NCBI RefSeq assembly: GCF_001280065.1
Contig: NZ_LGEA01000091.1
Coordinates: forward strand, 186,001-250,000
Length of the DNA stretch: 64,000 bases
From: Streptomyces sp. NRRL B-1140
GTDB taxonomy: Bacteria; Actinomycetota; Actinomycetes; Streptomycetales; Streptomycetaceae
Direction of reading: 5' to 3'
The notes below the pieces were generated by a model. It was not told where the DNA came from. It ran no database searches and worked only from the letters and a program-made list of their open reading frames with translations. The position numbers and the translations under genes were made by a program. Shown here one piece after another: positions 9,322-20,738 of the stretch; within the stretch, counting starts at the first letter, position 1, and each line of letters starts with the position of its first letter.

Positions 9322-10401
9322 CTACTGCTCCTTACGGAACCCTTCCGCCACCTTCAGGAAGATGTCGTTCGCCTCGGCTTCCCCGACCGTCACCCGCACA
9401 CCCTCGCCCGGGAACGGCCGGACCACCACACCCGCCTGCTCGCAGGCCTGCGCAAACGCGACCGTACGCTCCCCCAGCCGCAGCCAGACGAAGTTGGCCT
9501 GGGTATCGGGAACCGTCCAGCCCTGCGAGCGCAGCCCGTCGACCACGCGCGTGCGCTCGCACACCAACGAGCCCACCCGGCCGAAGAGTTCGTCCTCGGC
9601 CCGCATCGAGGCGATCGCCGCCTCTTGCGCGAGCTGGCTCACGCCGAACGGCACCGCCGTCTTGCGCAGCGCCGCGGCCACCGGTTCGTGGGCGATGGCG
9701 AAACCGACCCGCAGACCCGCCAGACCATAGGCCTTGGAGAAGGTACGCAGCACACAGACGTTGGGCCGGTCGCGGTAGAGCTCGACGCCGTCCGGCACCT
9801 CGGGGTCGCGGATGAACTCGCGATACGCCTCGTCGAGGACCACCAGGACATCGCGCGGGACCCGGTCGAGGAAGCGCTCCAGCTCTGCTCGCCGCACCAC
9901 GGTGCCGGTCGGGTTGTTGGGGTTGCAGACGAAGATCAACCGGGTCCGTTCGGTGATCGCGTCGGCCATCGCATCGAGGTCGTGCACATCCCCGGGCGTC
10001 AGCGGCACCTGCACCGACGTCGCGCCGCTGATCTGCGTGATGATCGGATAGGCCTCGAAGGACCGCCAGGCGTAGATCACCTCGTCACCGGGCCCTGAGG
10101 TTGCCTGGATCAGCTGCTGGGCGACACCGACCGAGCCGGTGCCGGTGGCCAGGTGGGCGAGAGGCACTCCGAACCGCTCCGACAGCTCGTTCATCAGCGC
10201 CGTACAGGCCATGTCCGGGTAGCGGTTGAAGTTGCAGGCCGCCGCCGTCACGGTCTCCATGACGCCAGGCAGCGGCGGATAGGGGTTCTCGTTGGAGGAC
10301 AGCTTGTAGGCCACCGGACCACCTGCCGCGGCGGGCTTGCCCGGCTTGTAGGTGGGGATCCCCTCCAGCTCGGCGCGCAGCTTGGGGCTCGTCTCGCTCA
10401 C
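9322..10401 (-). CDS. hisC: histidinol-phosphate / aromatic aminotransferase
   Basis: 359 residues, class I/II fold PLP aminotransferase. Conserved [22 protein letters not shown] (about 159-168), [10 protein letters not shown], and [11 protein letters not shown] with the PLP-binding Lys223. The sequence fits the HisC2/Pat group, which transaminates histidinol phosphate or aromatic keto acids. The other his genes are not nearby, so an aromatic-acid role is possible. I chose the GTG at 10401 because AGGAGG stands 7 bp upstream; the longer ATG form (from 10452) would add 17 residues that read through that ribosome site. Confidence 0.85.
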   Translation of the reverse strand: MSETSPKLRAELEGIPTYKPGKPAAAGGPVAYKLSSNENPYPPLPGVMETVTAAACNFNRYPDMACTALMNELSERFGVPLAHLATGTGSVGVAQQLIQATSGPGDEVIYAWRSFEAYPIITQISGATSVQVPLTPGDVHDLDAMADAITERTRLIFVCNPNNPTGTVVRRAELERFLDRVPRDVLVVLDEAYREFIRDPEVPDGVELYRDRPNVCVLRTFSKAYGLAGLRVGFAIAHEPVAAALRKTAVPFGVSQLAQEAAIASMRAEDELFGRVGSLVCERTRVVDGLRSQGWTVPDTQANFVWLRLGERTVAFAQACEQAGVVVRPFPGEGVRVTVGEAEANDIFLKVAEGFRKEQ

Positions 10402-10832
10402 CGCAGTCCTCCTCGTGAAGACCGGCGGCCCATGACCGCCGCCGACATCCAATACTCCTCACCTTATGAGGATTCGGCGCCGCTGCGTATAGCCATGCCC
10501 GAGCAGCCGGCCTGGTCCTCCCCTGTCCCTGCGGCATCTGGGGCATCACCGCACCAAGGCGTATGAATCCGGGGGCGCGCCGCACATATATCTATGCGCC
10601 GGTGGTGCACGCCGTGGCGCGCGTCCCTCGTGCAGGTGAGTTGAGACCTCATCGCAACCTGGGCCGGTCGCCAGGCCCGTACGCGCCGACACACCACGTA
10701 CTACCAAGAAAGCGCTCAACACCCATGACTTCCAAGGTGGTTGGGGTTAAATGATCATGCAGAAACGTGCCTGTCAACGCGTGCATATGCGTCCGCACTA
10801 CCCCACGGCATGAGCCCTACTATCGGCTCGCC
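10402..10832. other. 431-bp intergenic region between hisC and lacI-type regulator
   Basis: Divergent promoter region. GAAAGCGCTC at 10708-10717 resembles the GC-centred half of LacI/GalR operators, and GCATATGC at 10783-10790 is a small palindrome. No RNA gene, complete small gene or repeat was recognised. Confidence 0.4.
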
Positions 10833-11948
10833 ATGACAGCAGCAGGGAAGCATCAGGTGAGCCGCGCGGAAACCTCACGGCGAGGCAGTCGACCGGGTCG
10901 GGCCGGCATCAGAGACGTGGCCGCCGCCGCCGGAGTCTCGATCACGACCGTCTCCGACGCCCTCAACGGCAAGGGACGGCTCCCGGACGCCACCCGGCGC
11001 CATGTCCGGGAAGTCGCCGACCGCCTGGGCTACCGGCCTTCGGCCGCCGCCCGGACCCTCCGTACCGGCAAATCGGGCCTCATCGGCCTGACCGTGACCA
11101 CGTACGGGGATGAACCTTTCACCTTCACGGAATTCGCCTACTTCGCCGAAATGGCGCGAGCCGCCACCTCCGCCGCGCTCGCCCGCGGTTACGCCCTCGT
11201 CATCCTGCCCGCCACATCCCGCCACGACGTGTGGTCGAACGTCGCCCTCGACGGCACGGTCGTCATCGACCCCTCCGACCAGGACCCGGTCGTCAGCGAG
11301 CTGGTCCGGCAGGGCCTGCCGGTGGTCTCCGACGGCCGCCCGGCCGGTGCGCTGCCGGTCACCGCCTGGGTCGACAACGACCACGAAGCCGCCGTCCTCG
11401 GCATCCTCGACCACCTGGCCGCCGCCGGCGCCCGCCGTATCGGCCTGCTGACCGGCACGACCACGGACACCTACACCCACCTGTCGACCACCGCCTACCT
11501 GCGCTGGTGCGAGCGCGTCGGCCAGGATCCGGTGTACGAGGCCTACCCGGCGCACGATCCGTGCGCGGGCGCCGTCGCCGCCGACCGGCTCCTCGCCCGA
11601 CCCGACCGGCCCGACGCGGTCTACGGACTGTTCGACCCGAACGGCACCGATCTCCTCGCCGCCGCCCGCCGCTACGGCCTGCGTGTCCCGGACGACCTGC
11701 TGCTGGTCTGCTGCAGCGAGTCCACGGTGTACGCCAACACCGAGCCGCCCATCACCACGCTCTCCCTGAAACCCCGCCGCATCGGCACCGCGGTGGTGCA
11801 GCTCCTCATCGACGCCATCGAGGGAGTGGAAGCCGACCAGCCGGTGGAACAGGTGATACCGACGGAGCTGATCGTGCGCACCTCGTCCCAGCGACGCCCG
11901 CCGCGCACGACGGTCAGCCCTCCGCGCTCACCGAGGACACCGGGCTAG
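10833..11948 (+). CDS. LacI-family transcriptional regulator
   Basis: 371 residues. The DNA-binding domain is GIRDVAAAAGVSITTVSDALNGKGRLPDATRRHV (about residues 24-57), a standard LacI helix-turn-helix with hinge. The rest is a periplasmic-binding-like sensor domain (about 80-345). The ligand is not predictable: no sugar gene cluster adjoins it. ATG at 10833 is chosen because it gives the usual short arm before the helix-turn-helix. An upstream ATG at 10767 would add 22 residues lacking a ribosome site. Expressed divergently from hisC. Confidence 0.88.
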   Translation: MTAAGKHQVSRAETSRRGSRPGRAGIRDVAAAAGVSITTVSDALNGKGRLPDATRRHVREVADRLGYRPSAAARTLRTGKSGLIGLTVTTYGDEPFTFTEFAYFAEMARAATSAALARGYALVILPATSRHDVWSNVALDGTVVIDPSDQDPVVSELVRQGLPVVSDGRPAGALPVTAWVDNDHEAAVLGILDHLAAAGARRIGLLTGTTTDTYTHLSTTAYLRWCERVGQDPVYEAYPAHDPCAGAVAADRLLARPDRPDAVYGLFDPNGTDLLAAARRYGLRVPDDLLLVCCSESTVYANTEPPITTLSLKPRRIGTAVVQLLIDAIEGVEADQPVEQVIPTELIVRTSSQRRPPRTTVSPPRSPRTPG

Positions 11949-12239
11949 GCCCGGCACCGACAAGAGGAAGGACTCCCTCCTGGGGAGAAACAGGGCCGGT
12001 CCCCCGGAGAGAAGGGATCGTTCTCGCGAAGAGAAGAAGATCGCGGGCGGTCACACGGCGGTCGAAGCCCGGCCCAATCGGGGCGAAAGCCACGGTGAAC
12101 TGGACTCTTGCTCTGATTCACCACCCCTGGGTCATCACATGGCACGATCCGCATTCCTATGATGGGCCCACGACACCCGCGGGCCGCTACGACCAGGCAG
12201 TCCGATGCGGTGCAATGCGGCGCGATGGTGGAGGGGTCG

Positions 12240-13313
12240 ATGACTCAGGGGGCCGGTCAGGGACCCGAGGTGGAGCGGACGGCGACGTTGCGCGACTTCC
12301 GGGTGCCCGCGTACGTCCACGAGGCCGGTCCGTACGTCCACAGCGTCCACCCCGGCGAGGTCGCCCCACCGCCCGAGGAGACCTACCCCGAGGGATACAC
12401 GCCGACCCAGCGCGACCTTCCCGTCATCAATCGGGGTGACACTGTTCAGGTGACCGTGGATCCCGAGACCGCCGCCCCACAGTCCACCACCGGGCAGGGC
12501 CCGCTGTACGTCGTGGGTGACGTGCACGGCTACCTCGACCAGCTGGTGTCGGCCCTCCAGGAGAAGGGCCTGCTCGACGCCGCCGGCAACTGGTGCGCGG
12601 GCACCGCCCGGCTCTGGTTCCTCGGCGACTTCACCGACCGCGGCCCTGACGGCATCGGCGTCATCGACCTGGTGATGCGGCTGTCCGCCGAGGCCGCCGC
12701 GGCCGGCGGTTACTGCAAGGCGCTCATGGGCAACCACGAACTGCTGCTGCTGGGTGCGAAGCGGTTCGGCGACACACCCGTCAACTCCGGCGCGGGCACC
12801 GCCACCTTCCAGGCTGCCTGGCTGCTCAACGGCGGCCAGAAGACCGACATGGACCGCCTCCAGGACCACCACCTGCAGTGGATGTCCCGCCTGGACGCCA
12901 TCGAGGAGGTCGACGGCCACCTGCTCGTCCACTCCGACACCACCGCCTATCTCGACTACGGCCGCTCCATCGAAGAGGTCAACGACACCGTCCGCGAGAC
13001 GATCACCCGCAACGACGCCGACGAGGTCTGGGACCTGTTCCGCAAGTTCACCAAGCGGTTCTCCTTCCGCGACGAGGGCGGCGCGGACGCCGTGCGCTCC
13101 CTGCTCGATACGTACGGGGGCACCCGCATCGTTCACGGGCACAGCCCGATCCCCTATCTGCTGGGCGAGGTCGGCTCCGAGGACGACGAGGACAACCGCG
13201 ACCCCGTGATCGAGGGACCGCACGTCTACGCCGACGGACTCGCCATCGCGATGGACGGCGGTGTGACCATGGCCGGAAAGCTGCTGGTCCAGCAACTGCC
13301 GCTCAATACGTGA
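12240..13313 (+). CDS. calcineurin-like metallophosphoesterase
   Basis: 357 residues. Metal-binding motifs in order: GDVHG (93-97), GDFTDRGPDG (129-138), GNHE (164-167), VHSD (230-233) and HGHSPIP (299-305). The spacing is that of the PPP-type/ApaH-like phosphoesterases. An N-terminal extension of about 85 residues, rich in Pro and acidic residues, precedes the domain. GGAGGGG at 12230-12236 followed by TCG selects the ATG at 12240. The substrate could be phosphoprotein or dinucleotide and is not determined by sequence. A monocistronic arrangement with a short hairpin downstream is likely. Confidence 0.85.
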   Translation: MTQGAGQGPEVERTATLRDFRVPAYVHEAGPYVHSVHPGEVAPPPEETYPEGYTPTQRDLPVINRGDTVQVTVDPETAAPQSTTGQGPLYVVGDVHGYLDQLVSALQEKGLLDAAGNWCAGTARLWFLGDFTDRGPDGIGVIDLVMRLSAEAAAAGGYCKALMGNHELLLLGAKRFGDTPVNSGAGTATFQAAWLLNGGQKTDMDRLQDHHLQWMSRLDAIEEVDGHLLVHSDTTAYLDYGRSIEEVNDTVRETITRNDADEVWDLFRKFTKRFSFRDEGGADAVRSLLDTYGGTRIVHGHSPIPYLLGEVGSEDDEDNRDPVIEGPHVYADGLAIAMDGGVTMAGKLLVQQLPLNT

Positions 13314-13333
13314 CCGTTCACCGGGCAGGCGTC

Positions 13334-13351
13334 CCCGGTCGGAGGACCGGG
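13334..13351 (+). terminator. short hairpin after phosphoesterase gene
   Basis: CCCGGTC-GGAG-GACCGGG, a 7-bp stem with tetraloop 20 bp after the stop codon. No U tract, as usual in high-GC actinobacteria. Confidence 0.4.
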
Positions 13352-13502
13352 CCGGTGAGGGGCCAATTTCGGTAAACCCCCTGTCACCGCATACCCTCAC
13401 CGCTCTACCATCGGCCTATCCGTAGCAGGCTCCCCTCCGTTTCTGCCCGACGGCTCGTCAGCATGCCGAGCCCCAAGCCCTACGGAGCATCGGGGGATGC
13501 AC

Positions 13503-14363
13503 ATGAACAGCGTTCCGCAGCACCTGCTGAGCGAGGACCGCCAGGAGTACGAGCGGATCCTCGATGAGGCGCTGCGCTCCGCACCACACCGTCCGGAACT
13601 GGCCGCTGTCGGACAGCGGCTCAACCCCGAACAGCTGCGCACCATGGCGCTGAGCGCCACCGCGCTCATCACGGCGGCCGCCTCGACCGAGTACCAGCAC
13701 TACGTCAAGGTCCGCGACGAACTGCGTCAGCCGGCGTCGGCCGGCTCACCGGCCGGGCGCGGGTCCGACTCCTTGGAGCCCGGCGCGGGTGCCTCGGGGC
13801 TCGCTGCCACCGTCGGCGGAGTCGCCGAGACGACCGGCGCGGGCGCCGTCGCCGTCGTCGCCGTCCTGGCACCCGTCCTTGCCGGTACCGCCGCGGCGAT
13901 CTTCCTGCTCGTCGGCTACATCCTTCGGATGCTCGACCCCGAGCAGGGGTTCGCCCGGACCATGCTCACCACGGGCTGGGTGTTCGGTGCCGTGACCGCG
14001 GTCGCGATCCTCGTCGCCGCGGTGGGACTGCTGCTCACCGCTCTGCGCAACAAACCCACGGCCGAGGGCGGGCCGTACGGCGAACTGCGGGGCGAGGTGG
14101 CCCAGGCCAAGGAGGCCTGGCAGGAGGCCCTGCTGCAACGCGGCATCCTGCCTTTCCTGCGGGAGGCACTCGCCGATCCCGGCGCGGCCGCCGCGCTGCA
14201 TCCCTCGCCCTCGTCCACGCCGGTCAGCCGCATGCCGCACCTCGGCTACGGTCGCCCGGGGTTCACCAGCCCGGACGACGGCGACCGCGGCTCACGCCCC
14301 AGCTTCAGCAGCCCGGACTACACCAGCCCGGACTTCGGAGGACCGGAGCACCAGCCGGAGTGA
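13503..14363 (+). CDS. two-span membrane protein, function unknown
   Basis: About 286 residues. The N-terminal 80 residues are soluble and helical. A small Ala/Val/Gly-rich hydrophobic block at about 110-140 ends in LVGYILRML. A second hydrophobic segment lies near 155-180 (GWVFGAVTAVAILVAAVGLLL). The C-terminus is polar and carries repeated SPD units (SSPDYTSPDFGGPE). I recognise no enzymatic family. The ATG at 13503 has GGGGG six bases upstream; the ATG at 13497 would add only two residues. Its last about 20 residues are low complexity. Confidence 0.75.
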   Translation: MNSVPQHLLSEDRQEYERILDEALRSAPHRPELAAVGQRLNPEQLRTMALSATALITAAASTEYQHYVKVRDELRQPASAGSPAGRGSDSLEPGAGASGLAATVGGVAETTGAGAVAVVAVLAPVLAGTAAAIFLLVGYILRMLDPEQGFARTMLTTGWVFGAVTAVAILVAAVGLLLTALRNKPTAEGGPYGELRGEVAQAKEAWQEALLQRGILPFLREALADPGAAAALHPSPSSTPVSRMPHLGYGRPGFTSPDDGDRGSRPSFSSPDYTSPDFGGPEHQPE

Positions 14364-14440
14364 CCACGGGAGCCTCCCGGGCACCCCGCCCGCCACGGGC
14401 GGTGAGACCCCGGGCGGCTCCTCGCTCGGCACGTCCCACA

Positions 14441-14464
14441 GCCCGGGGCCGGTCGGCCCCGGGC
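14441..14464. terminator. strong GC hairpin between convergent genes
   Basis: A 10-bp perfect stem (GCCCGGGGCC / GGCCCCGGGC) with loop GGTC between the membrane-protein gene and thiC, likely terminating both. Confidence 0.7.
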
Positions 14465-14508
14465 CGGATGGGGCGCGGGGCCCGTCGGTCCCCGCCTGTG
14501 CGCGGCGG

Positions 14509-16305
<1,797 letters not shown>

Positions 16306-16366
16306 CTACGCCGGCATTACCCGGTAACAGGTTCGGCGGTCGACGCAGCGTTTTCCGTCCGGCGAT

Positions 16367-16380
16367 GTTTCGTGTGAAAC
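16367..16380. other. degenerate parS-like site
   Basis: GTTTCGTGTGAAAC, two mismatches to parS at the centre, lying in the variable arm of the thiC riboswitch and flanked by GAT/ATC that extend the inverted repeat. Confidence 0.45.
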
Positions 16381-16399
16381 ATCACTCGACTCCGGCGAT

Positions 16400-16413
16400 G
16401 TTTCATGTGAAAC
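16400..16413. other. near-consensus parS site
   Basis: GTTTCATGTGAAAC, one mismatch to parS. Flanking GCGAT/ATCGC extends it to a 24-nt imperfect palindrome within the riboswitch leader. Confidence 0.6.
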
Positions 16414-16547
16414 ATCGCTGGGACGGAGGTCAGCGCCCTCTCAGCCCGGTGCTCCGAGCTCCCGCGTGTACAAAAGGTGCCCCCACGCTAGCGGCAATTC
16501 TGGCGCGGTGAACAGAGGGCCCCCCTCGTTCTTGCGATGATCGGGCG

Positions 16548-18269
16548 GTGACCACGACGCAGCGTCCCTCCTTCCCACCGCCCGAACCGCCCCGCGGGTC
16601 CGGCGCCGGAAACGGCAACGGCCGTGGTGACGGCCATGATTTCGCCGCCGGAGCCGGGCAGGGGCCGACCAGGCGGCAGAGCCCTGAGCTCGGATACGGG
16701 CAAGGCGGGGGGTTCGGCCCTGGAGACCGCGGTGAGTATGGGACGGGCTCCGGCAGCGGCCGGGGCACCGGTTCTCCGGGCGGTCATCCCGGTCACAGTG
16801 GCCCCCTCGGTGGGCAGGGCCCCGGACAGGAAGCCGACGGCGGGTACGGACCAGGGCCCACCGGAGGCGGCGGTCACGGCCACGGCCGAGGCGACGGGTC
16901 CGGCGGACAGGGCCACGGTCACGGCGGCGACGACGACGGACACGGCCATGGCCCGGGTTCCGGCGCGGGGGGCGGGCACGGGCACTCTCACAGTCACGGT
17001 CCGGCCACGCCGGTCTCCCAGCATCTGCGCAAGGTCATCGCGGCGATCCTGATCCCGTTCGCCGCTGCCGTGCTGGTCGGTCTCGCCGTGCTGTGGCCCG
17101 GCGGCGCTCCGGCGCACGAGCGGACCGGTGTCGGTTTCGACCGGCAGACGCAGGACGCCACCGTCACCAAGGTGGTCGAGGTGAGCTGCAAGGAGGCCGG
17201 CGCTTCGGGTGTGCCGCCCACGGGTGACACCTCCACGGCCGAGGGTTCCTCCGCGGTGCAGGAGGAGAAGGGCACCTGCAAGCGGGCGACGATCCGGGTC
17301 GACAGCGGCGACGACAAGGGCCGTACGTTCACCGAGATCGTCCAGCCCGACCAGTCCCGCCAGTTGCACGAGGGCCAGAAGGTCGTGGTCGCCTACGAGC
17401 CCTCGGCTCCGAAGGACCTGCAGTACTCGGTCACCGACATCAACCGCCGGCTGCCCATGGCACTGCTCGCGGGCATCTTCGCCGTGGCCGTGGTGATCGT
17501 CGGGCGCATGCGAGGGGTCATGGCGCTGGTCGCCCTGGCCATCAGCTTCATGGTGCTGAACTTCTTCATCCTGCCCGCGATCCTTCAGGGCTCCAACCCG
17601 CTGGTCGTGGCCGTGGTGGGCGCGAGCGCCATCATGCTCATCGCCCTGTACCTGTGTCATGGCCTGTCCGCCCGGACGTCCGTGGCGGTGCTCGGCACCC
17701 TCATCTCACTGCTGCTGATCGGCATTCTCGGCTCGGTGTTCATCGACTGGGCCGCTCTGACCGGGAACACCGATGACAACACTGGCTTGATCCACGGCCT
17801 CTACCCGACGATCGACATGAGCGGTCTGCTGCTGGCCGGCGTCATCATCGGCTCGCTCGGCGTACTCGACGACGTCACGGTCACGCAGACCTCGGCGGTC
17901 TGGGAGCTGCACGAGGCCAACCCGTCGATGGGCTGGCGGGGGCTCTACCGGGCGGGCATCCGGATCGGCCGCGATCACATCGCCTCGGTCGTCAACACAC
18001 TCGTCCTCGCCTACGCGGGTGCCGCGCTGCCTCTGCTGCTGCTGTTCTCCATCGCGCAGAGCAGTGTGGGGACGGTCGCCAACAGCGAGCTGGTCGCGGA
18101 GGAGATCGTGCGCACACTGGTCGGTTCGATCGGCCTGGTCGCCTCGGTGCCGGTCACCACCGCCCTGGCGGCGCTGGTGGTCTCGGCCGACCGTCCCGGC
18201 GCGGTACCCGTCCCGGAGGCCTCCACGGTCCCGGCGCGCGGGGGAAGGGGCAGGCGCCGCAAGCGCTGA
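16548..18269 (+). CDS. YibE/F-family membrane protein
   Basis: 573 residues. Residues 1-155 are Gly/Pro-rich and end in a His-rich tract (repeated GHGHG and HSHSHG, near 105-150) that could bind metal. The remainder has one membrane segment at about 163-183, an extracytoplasmic segment of about 110 residues, then six or seven membrane helices. LMALLAGIFAV, MSGLLLAGVIIGSLGVLDDVTVTQ and the late GRDHIASVVNTLVLAYAGAALP block are characteristic of YibE/F. No transport substrate is established for the family. GTG start at 16548; the gene is divergent from thiC and shares its upstream region. Confidence 0.87.
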   Translation: MTTTQRPSFPPPEPPRGSGAGNGNGRGDGHDFAAGAGQGPTRRQSPELGYGQGGGFGPGDRGEYGTGSGSGRGTGSPGGHPGHSGPLGGQGPGQEADGGYGPGPTGGGGHGHGRGDGSGGQGHGHGGDDDGHGHGPGSGAGGGHGHSHSHGPATPVSQHLRKVIAAILIPFAAAVLVGLAVLWPGGAPAHERTGVGFDRQTQDATVTKVVEVSCKEAGASGVPPTGDTSTAEGSSAVQEEKGTCKRATIRVDSGDDKGRTFTEIVQPDQSRQLHEGQKVVVAYEPSAPKDLQYSVTDINRRLPMALLAGIFAVAVVIVGRMRGVMALVALAISFMVLNFFILPAILQGSNPLVVAVVGASAIMLIALYLCHGLSARTSVAVLGTLISLLLIGILGSVFIDWAALTGNTDDNTGLIHGLYPTIDMSGLLLAGVIIGSLGVLDDVTVTQTSAVWELHEANPSMGWRGLYRAGIRIGRDHIASVVNTLVLAYAGAALPLLLLFSIAQSSVGTVANSELVAEEIVRTLVGSIGLVASVPVTTALAALVVSADRPGAVPVPEASTVPARGGRGRRRKR

Positions 18270-18394
18270 CGCCTGAGTGTCCAGGGCGTCCCGCCGTCGG
18301 AGGAAGATCGTAGGACGATCTCAGGAGGAAGCGTTCCTGCACAGCTCGGCGGTGCCCGGTGAAGCGTTACTCCACCGTGCTGCCGGGCCATGTC

Positions 18395-18829
18395 TCAGCC
18401 GGCGCCCTGCTCGGCGAGAATGCGGTCCAGGGCCTCGTCGAGGTGCGCGTCGAAGTCGGCGAGCGAGCCCTCCTGGCCCAGCGGCACCAGCTTGTCCGTG
18501 CGGTCGAGGAAAGCGACGAGTGGTGCGGTCGACGACCGGAACAGCGCCTGGTCGCTGCCCACCTGAAGCCGGATCAACACCTCGCCCAGCGCGTCGGGTT
18601 CGACGGGCGTGACGCGTACATCGCCCTCCCCGCACGGCCGGCCGACCCCGTCGATCAGCAATTCCCGCCCGAAAGCCCACGTCACCGGGGCGTCACCGGG
18701 CAAGTGGAACGTCAGCCGGACGGCATAGGGATCACTGGACTCATAGCGCAGCTCCACCGGAATGCGGAAGGAGAGCTCCTCGGACACGAGAAAGCTCATC
18801 ATGACCTCTGCTTGTACGGACTCGCGCAT
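18395..18829 (-). CDS. ssgA: SsgA sporulation / cell-division activator
   Basis: 144 residues, SsgA-like protein family found only in sporulating actinobacteria. MRESVQAEVMMSFLVSEEL, DPYAVRLTFHLPGDAPVTWAFGRELL, VGSDQALFRSSTAPLVAFLDRTD and a Leu/Asp-rich C-terminus match SsgA itself rather than SsgB. SsgA with SsgB positions FtsZ for sporulation septation. The start ATG at 18829 matches the family N-terminus; the longer TTG form (18844) would add five residues. The transcriptional activator gene ssgR lies immediately upstream on the same strand. Confidence 0.95.
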   Translation of the reverse strand: MRESVQAEVMMSFLVSEELSFRIPVELRYESSDPYAVRLTFHLPGDAPVTWAFGRELLIDGVGRPCGEGDVRVTPVEPDALGEVLIRLQVGSDQALFRSSTAPLVAFLDRTDKLVPLGQEGSLADFDAHLDEALDRILAEQGAG

Positions 18830-18927
18830 CGATAACCCCGTCAATCGCCGTTACTGGCCGGGAACAAACCTCTGACACTTGGTGGAATCTTGCTGAACGT
18901 ACACAGCAGATCACAAGGAGTGAGTTT

Positions 18928-19776
18928 TCACATACTGATAGAGAGCGCGAGTGAGCCGAGCCGCCGCCCCATCTCCGCCTGCAACTGCCGGGCCGCGGGC
19001 AGCAACCGGTCGGCCTGGTGTGCGGGGAGTGAGATGGCCATCGTCGCTGCCGTTGTGCCGAGGGTGAGGGGGATCGCGGCACAGACCGCGCCCAGGGCGT
19101 ACTCCTGGCGCTCGGTCACCGGATCCATCCGCCGGATCCGCTCCAGGCGCCTGAGCAGGCTGTGGTTGTCGCGCACCGTGTACGGCGTGAGGGGCTGCAC
19201 GGGGTAGCGGTCGAGGTGGTCACGGCGGGTCTCCTCGTCCACTTGGGACAGCAGGCACTGTCCGACCGCGTGCGCGTGTCCGGTCTCCCGGAAGTCGGCC
19301 CATTCCTCGACCGCCGGATTGACGGGGGTGTCGGAGACGCACATGACCTCGATCTCGCCCTCGCGGTAGACCGCGTAGTACACGGGCACGCCCAGGGTGT
19401 CCCGCCAGTGCGCCAGGGCGTCGACGATCGTGCTGCGACGTTTCTGCCGCGCCCCGCTGCCGCTCAGCCGCTCGGCCGCCTCACCGAGGAAGAACAGGCC
19501 CTTGTCCCGGCGCAGATAGCCCTCGTGCACGAGTGTGCGCAGCAGGTGATACGTCGTCGGCAGCGCCAACCCGGTCTCACGGGCCAGTTGCTTGGCCGGG
19601 GCGCCGTACTCGTGCGCGGCGACGGTCTCCAGCAGGCGCATCGCGCGCTGCACGGATCCGATCAGGGTCGGCGGAGGAGGTGCGGCAGCGGGAGGCCGTG
19701 GTCCGGAAGGCGCCGCCGAGCGGGGTTGCGCGGGGACGCTGCCGAGGTGGACGGGTGCGGTGTCAGCCGGGACCAA
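18928..19776 (-). CDS. ssgR: SsgR, IclR-family activator of ssgA
   Basis: About 283 residues from the preferred TTG. A winged helix-turn-helix (SVQRAMRLLETVAAHEYG through LALPTTYHLLRTLVHEGYLRRD) is followed by an IclR effector domain. Position directly upstream of ssgA is the conserved ssgR-ssgA arrangement, where SsgR activates ssgA at the onset of sporulation. The start is uncertain: TTG at 19774-19776 has GGAG six bases upstream, whereas the open frame extends to 19908. A GTG at 19654-19656 would give the shorter length usual for IclR proteins. The N-terminal extension is Ala/Pro-rich and probably disordered. Confidence 0.88.
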   Translation of the reverse strand: MVPADTAPVHLGSVPAQPRSAAPSGPRPPAAAPPPPTLIGSVQRAMRLLETVAAHEYGAPAKQLARETGLALPTTYHLLRTLVHEGYLRRDKGLFFLGEAAERLSGSGARQKRRSTIVDALAHWRDTLGVPVYYAVYREGEIEVMCVSDTPVNPAVEEWADFRETGHAHAVGQCLLSQVDEETRRDHLDRYPVQPLTPYTVRDNHSLLRRLERIRRMDPVTERQEYALGAVCAAIPLTLGTTAATMAISLPAHQADRLLPAARQLQAEMGRRLGSLALSISM

Positions 19777-19983
19777 GGGGCTCTCCCGAAGCGCGAGGGG
19801 GCAGACCCGTGCGGAGGAACACGGGTGGGGGTGTATGCCGCTCGCGGGGAAGTCCCCGCGTCGAGTTCCGGACTCTATTCGCCTGCCACCGCGTGCAGAC
19901 GGCCCCACAGGGAAACTTCCCCCGCCCGAGGGAACCGGTGATTCCAGGCGTGTCCCGCTACCCCCACCGGTTTCCCACCGGTC

Positions 19984-20196
19984 TCACCAGTCGCTGCGCG
20001 ACGAGGAGCTCGACGTGAACTTGCGTACGACGTAGATCAGTCCGCCGACCAGGGCCACGAACACCAGCACCTTGAAGAGCAGTCCGATGACGAAGCCGAC
20101 CACACTGGCGATCAGCCCGCCGAACACGACGAGGGCGATGACCGGCACCGCGATCCACTTCACCCACCACGGCAGTCCCGTGAAGATCTCTCGCAT
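19984..20196 (-). CDS. small membrane protein, DUF5326-like
   Basis: 70 residues. MREIFTGLPWWVKWIAVPVI followed by two hydrophobic spans (ALVVFGGLIASVVGFVIGLL and VLVFVALVGGLIYVV) and a Ser-rich tail ending RSDW. This is a conserved small Streptomyces membrane protein without assigned function. GGACGAGGG precedes the ATG. It stands alone, in the same orientation as ssgR. Confidence 0.78.
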   Translation of the reverse strand: MREIFTGLPWWVKWIAVPVIALVVFGGLIASVVGFVIGLLFKVLVFVALVGGLIYVVRKFTSSSSSRSDW

Positions 20197-20360
20197 CGCC
20201 CTCGTCCTTACCTCTCCGCCCGTTCGAGTGCCGGGTTCTGTCGGTCCTGTCGGATCTCTGATGTCCTGCACCCGATGCTAGGTCCGCGAGGGGTCGAACG
20301 GGTGCCTCGCATCCCTTGTCCTCCCCTGACCGATCCCCTAGAGAACCCCGAGACGCTGCC

Positions 20361-20678
20361 TCAGCTCTCGGGTGGAGAGAAGACCACCAGCACCCTCAGA
20401 TCCTCGGTGATGTGGTGGAACTTGTGGGCGACGCCCGCCGGCACGTAGATCACGCTGCCGCGCGCCACCTGGGTCGTCTCCAGTCCGACGGTGATCGCGG
20501 CCCGGCCGCTCACGATGAAGTAGACCTCGTCCTGATTGTGCGGCTTCTGTGGATCCTGTTCGCCCGCGTCGAGGGCGTACAAGCCGACCGACATGTTCTG
20601 CTCGCGCAGAAACTGCAGGTAGGCGCCCTCGTTGGCGGCGCGCTCGGCCTCCAGTTCGTCCAGCCGGAATGCTTTCAT
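20361..20678 (-). CDS. cupin-domain protein
   Basis: 105 residues forming a single conserved beta-barrel. The first cupin motif is HNQDEVYFIVSGRAAITVG; the second is RGSVIYVPAGVAHKFHHI. His and Glu metal ligands are present in both, so a metal-binding cupin is likely; ligand or reaction unknown. ATG at 20678 is preferred, since the longer frame (to 20738) crosses the promoter of the divergent holin-like gene. Confidence 0.82.
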   Translation of the reverse strand: MKAFRLDELEAERAANEGAYLQFLREQNMSVGLYALDAGEQDPQKPHNQDEVYFIVSGRAAITVGLETTQVARGSVIYVPAGVAHKFHHITEDLRVLVVFSPPES

Positions 20679-20738
20679 CGCCTTGTCCGCCCCTGCCTCT
20701 TGTGCCCGTGTCCGATCAGGTCTGCCACGATCAGACAC

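Noticed and set aside
20316..20738. Long N-terminal extension of the holin-like protein
   Set aside because: The extra 141 codons are antisense to the cupin gene and not protein-like; MMNFLVK at 20739 is the natural start.
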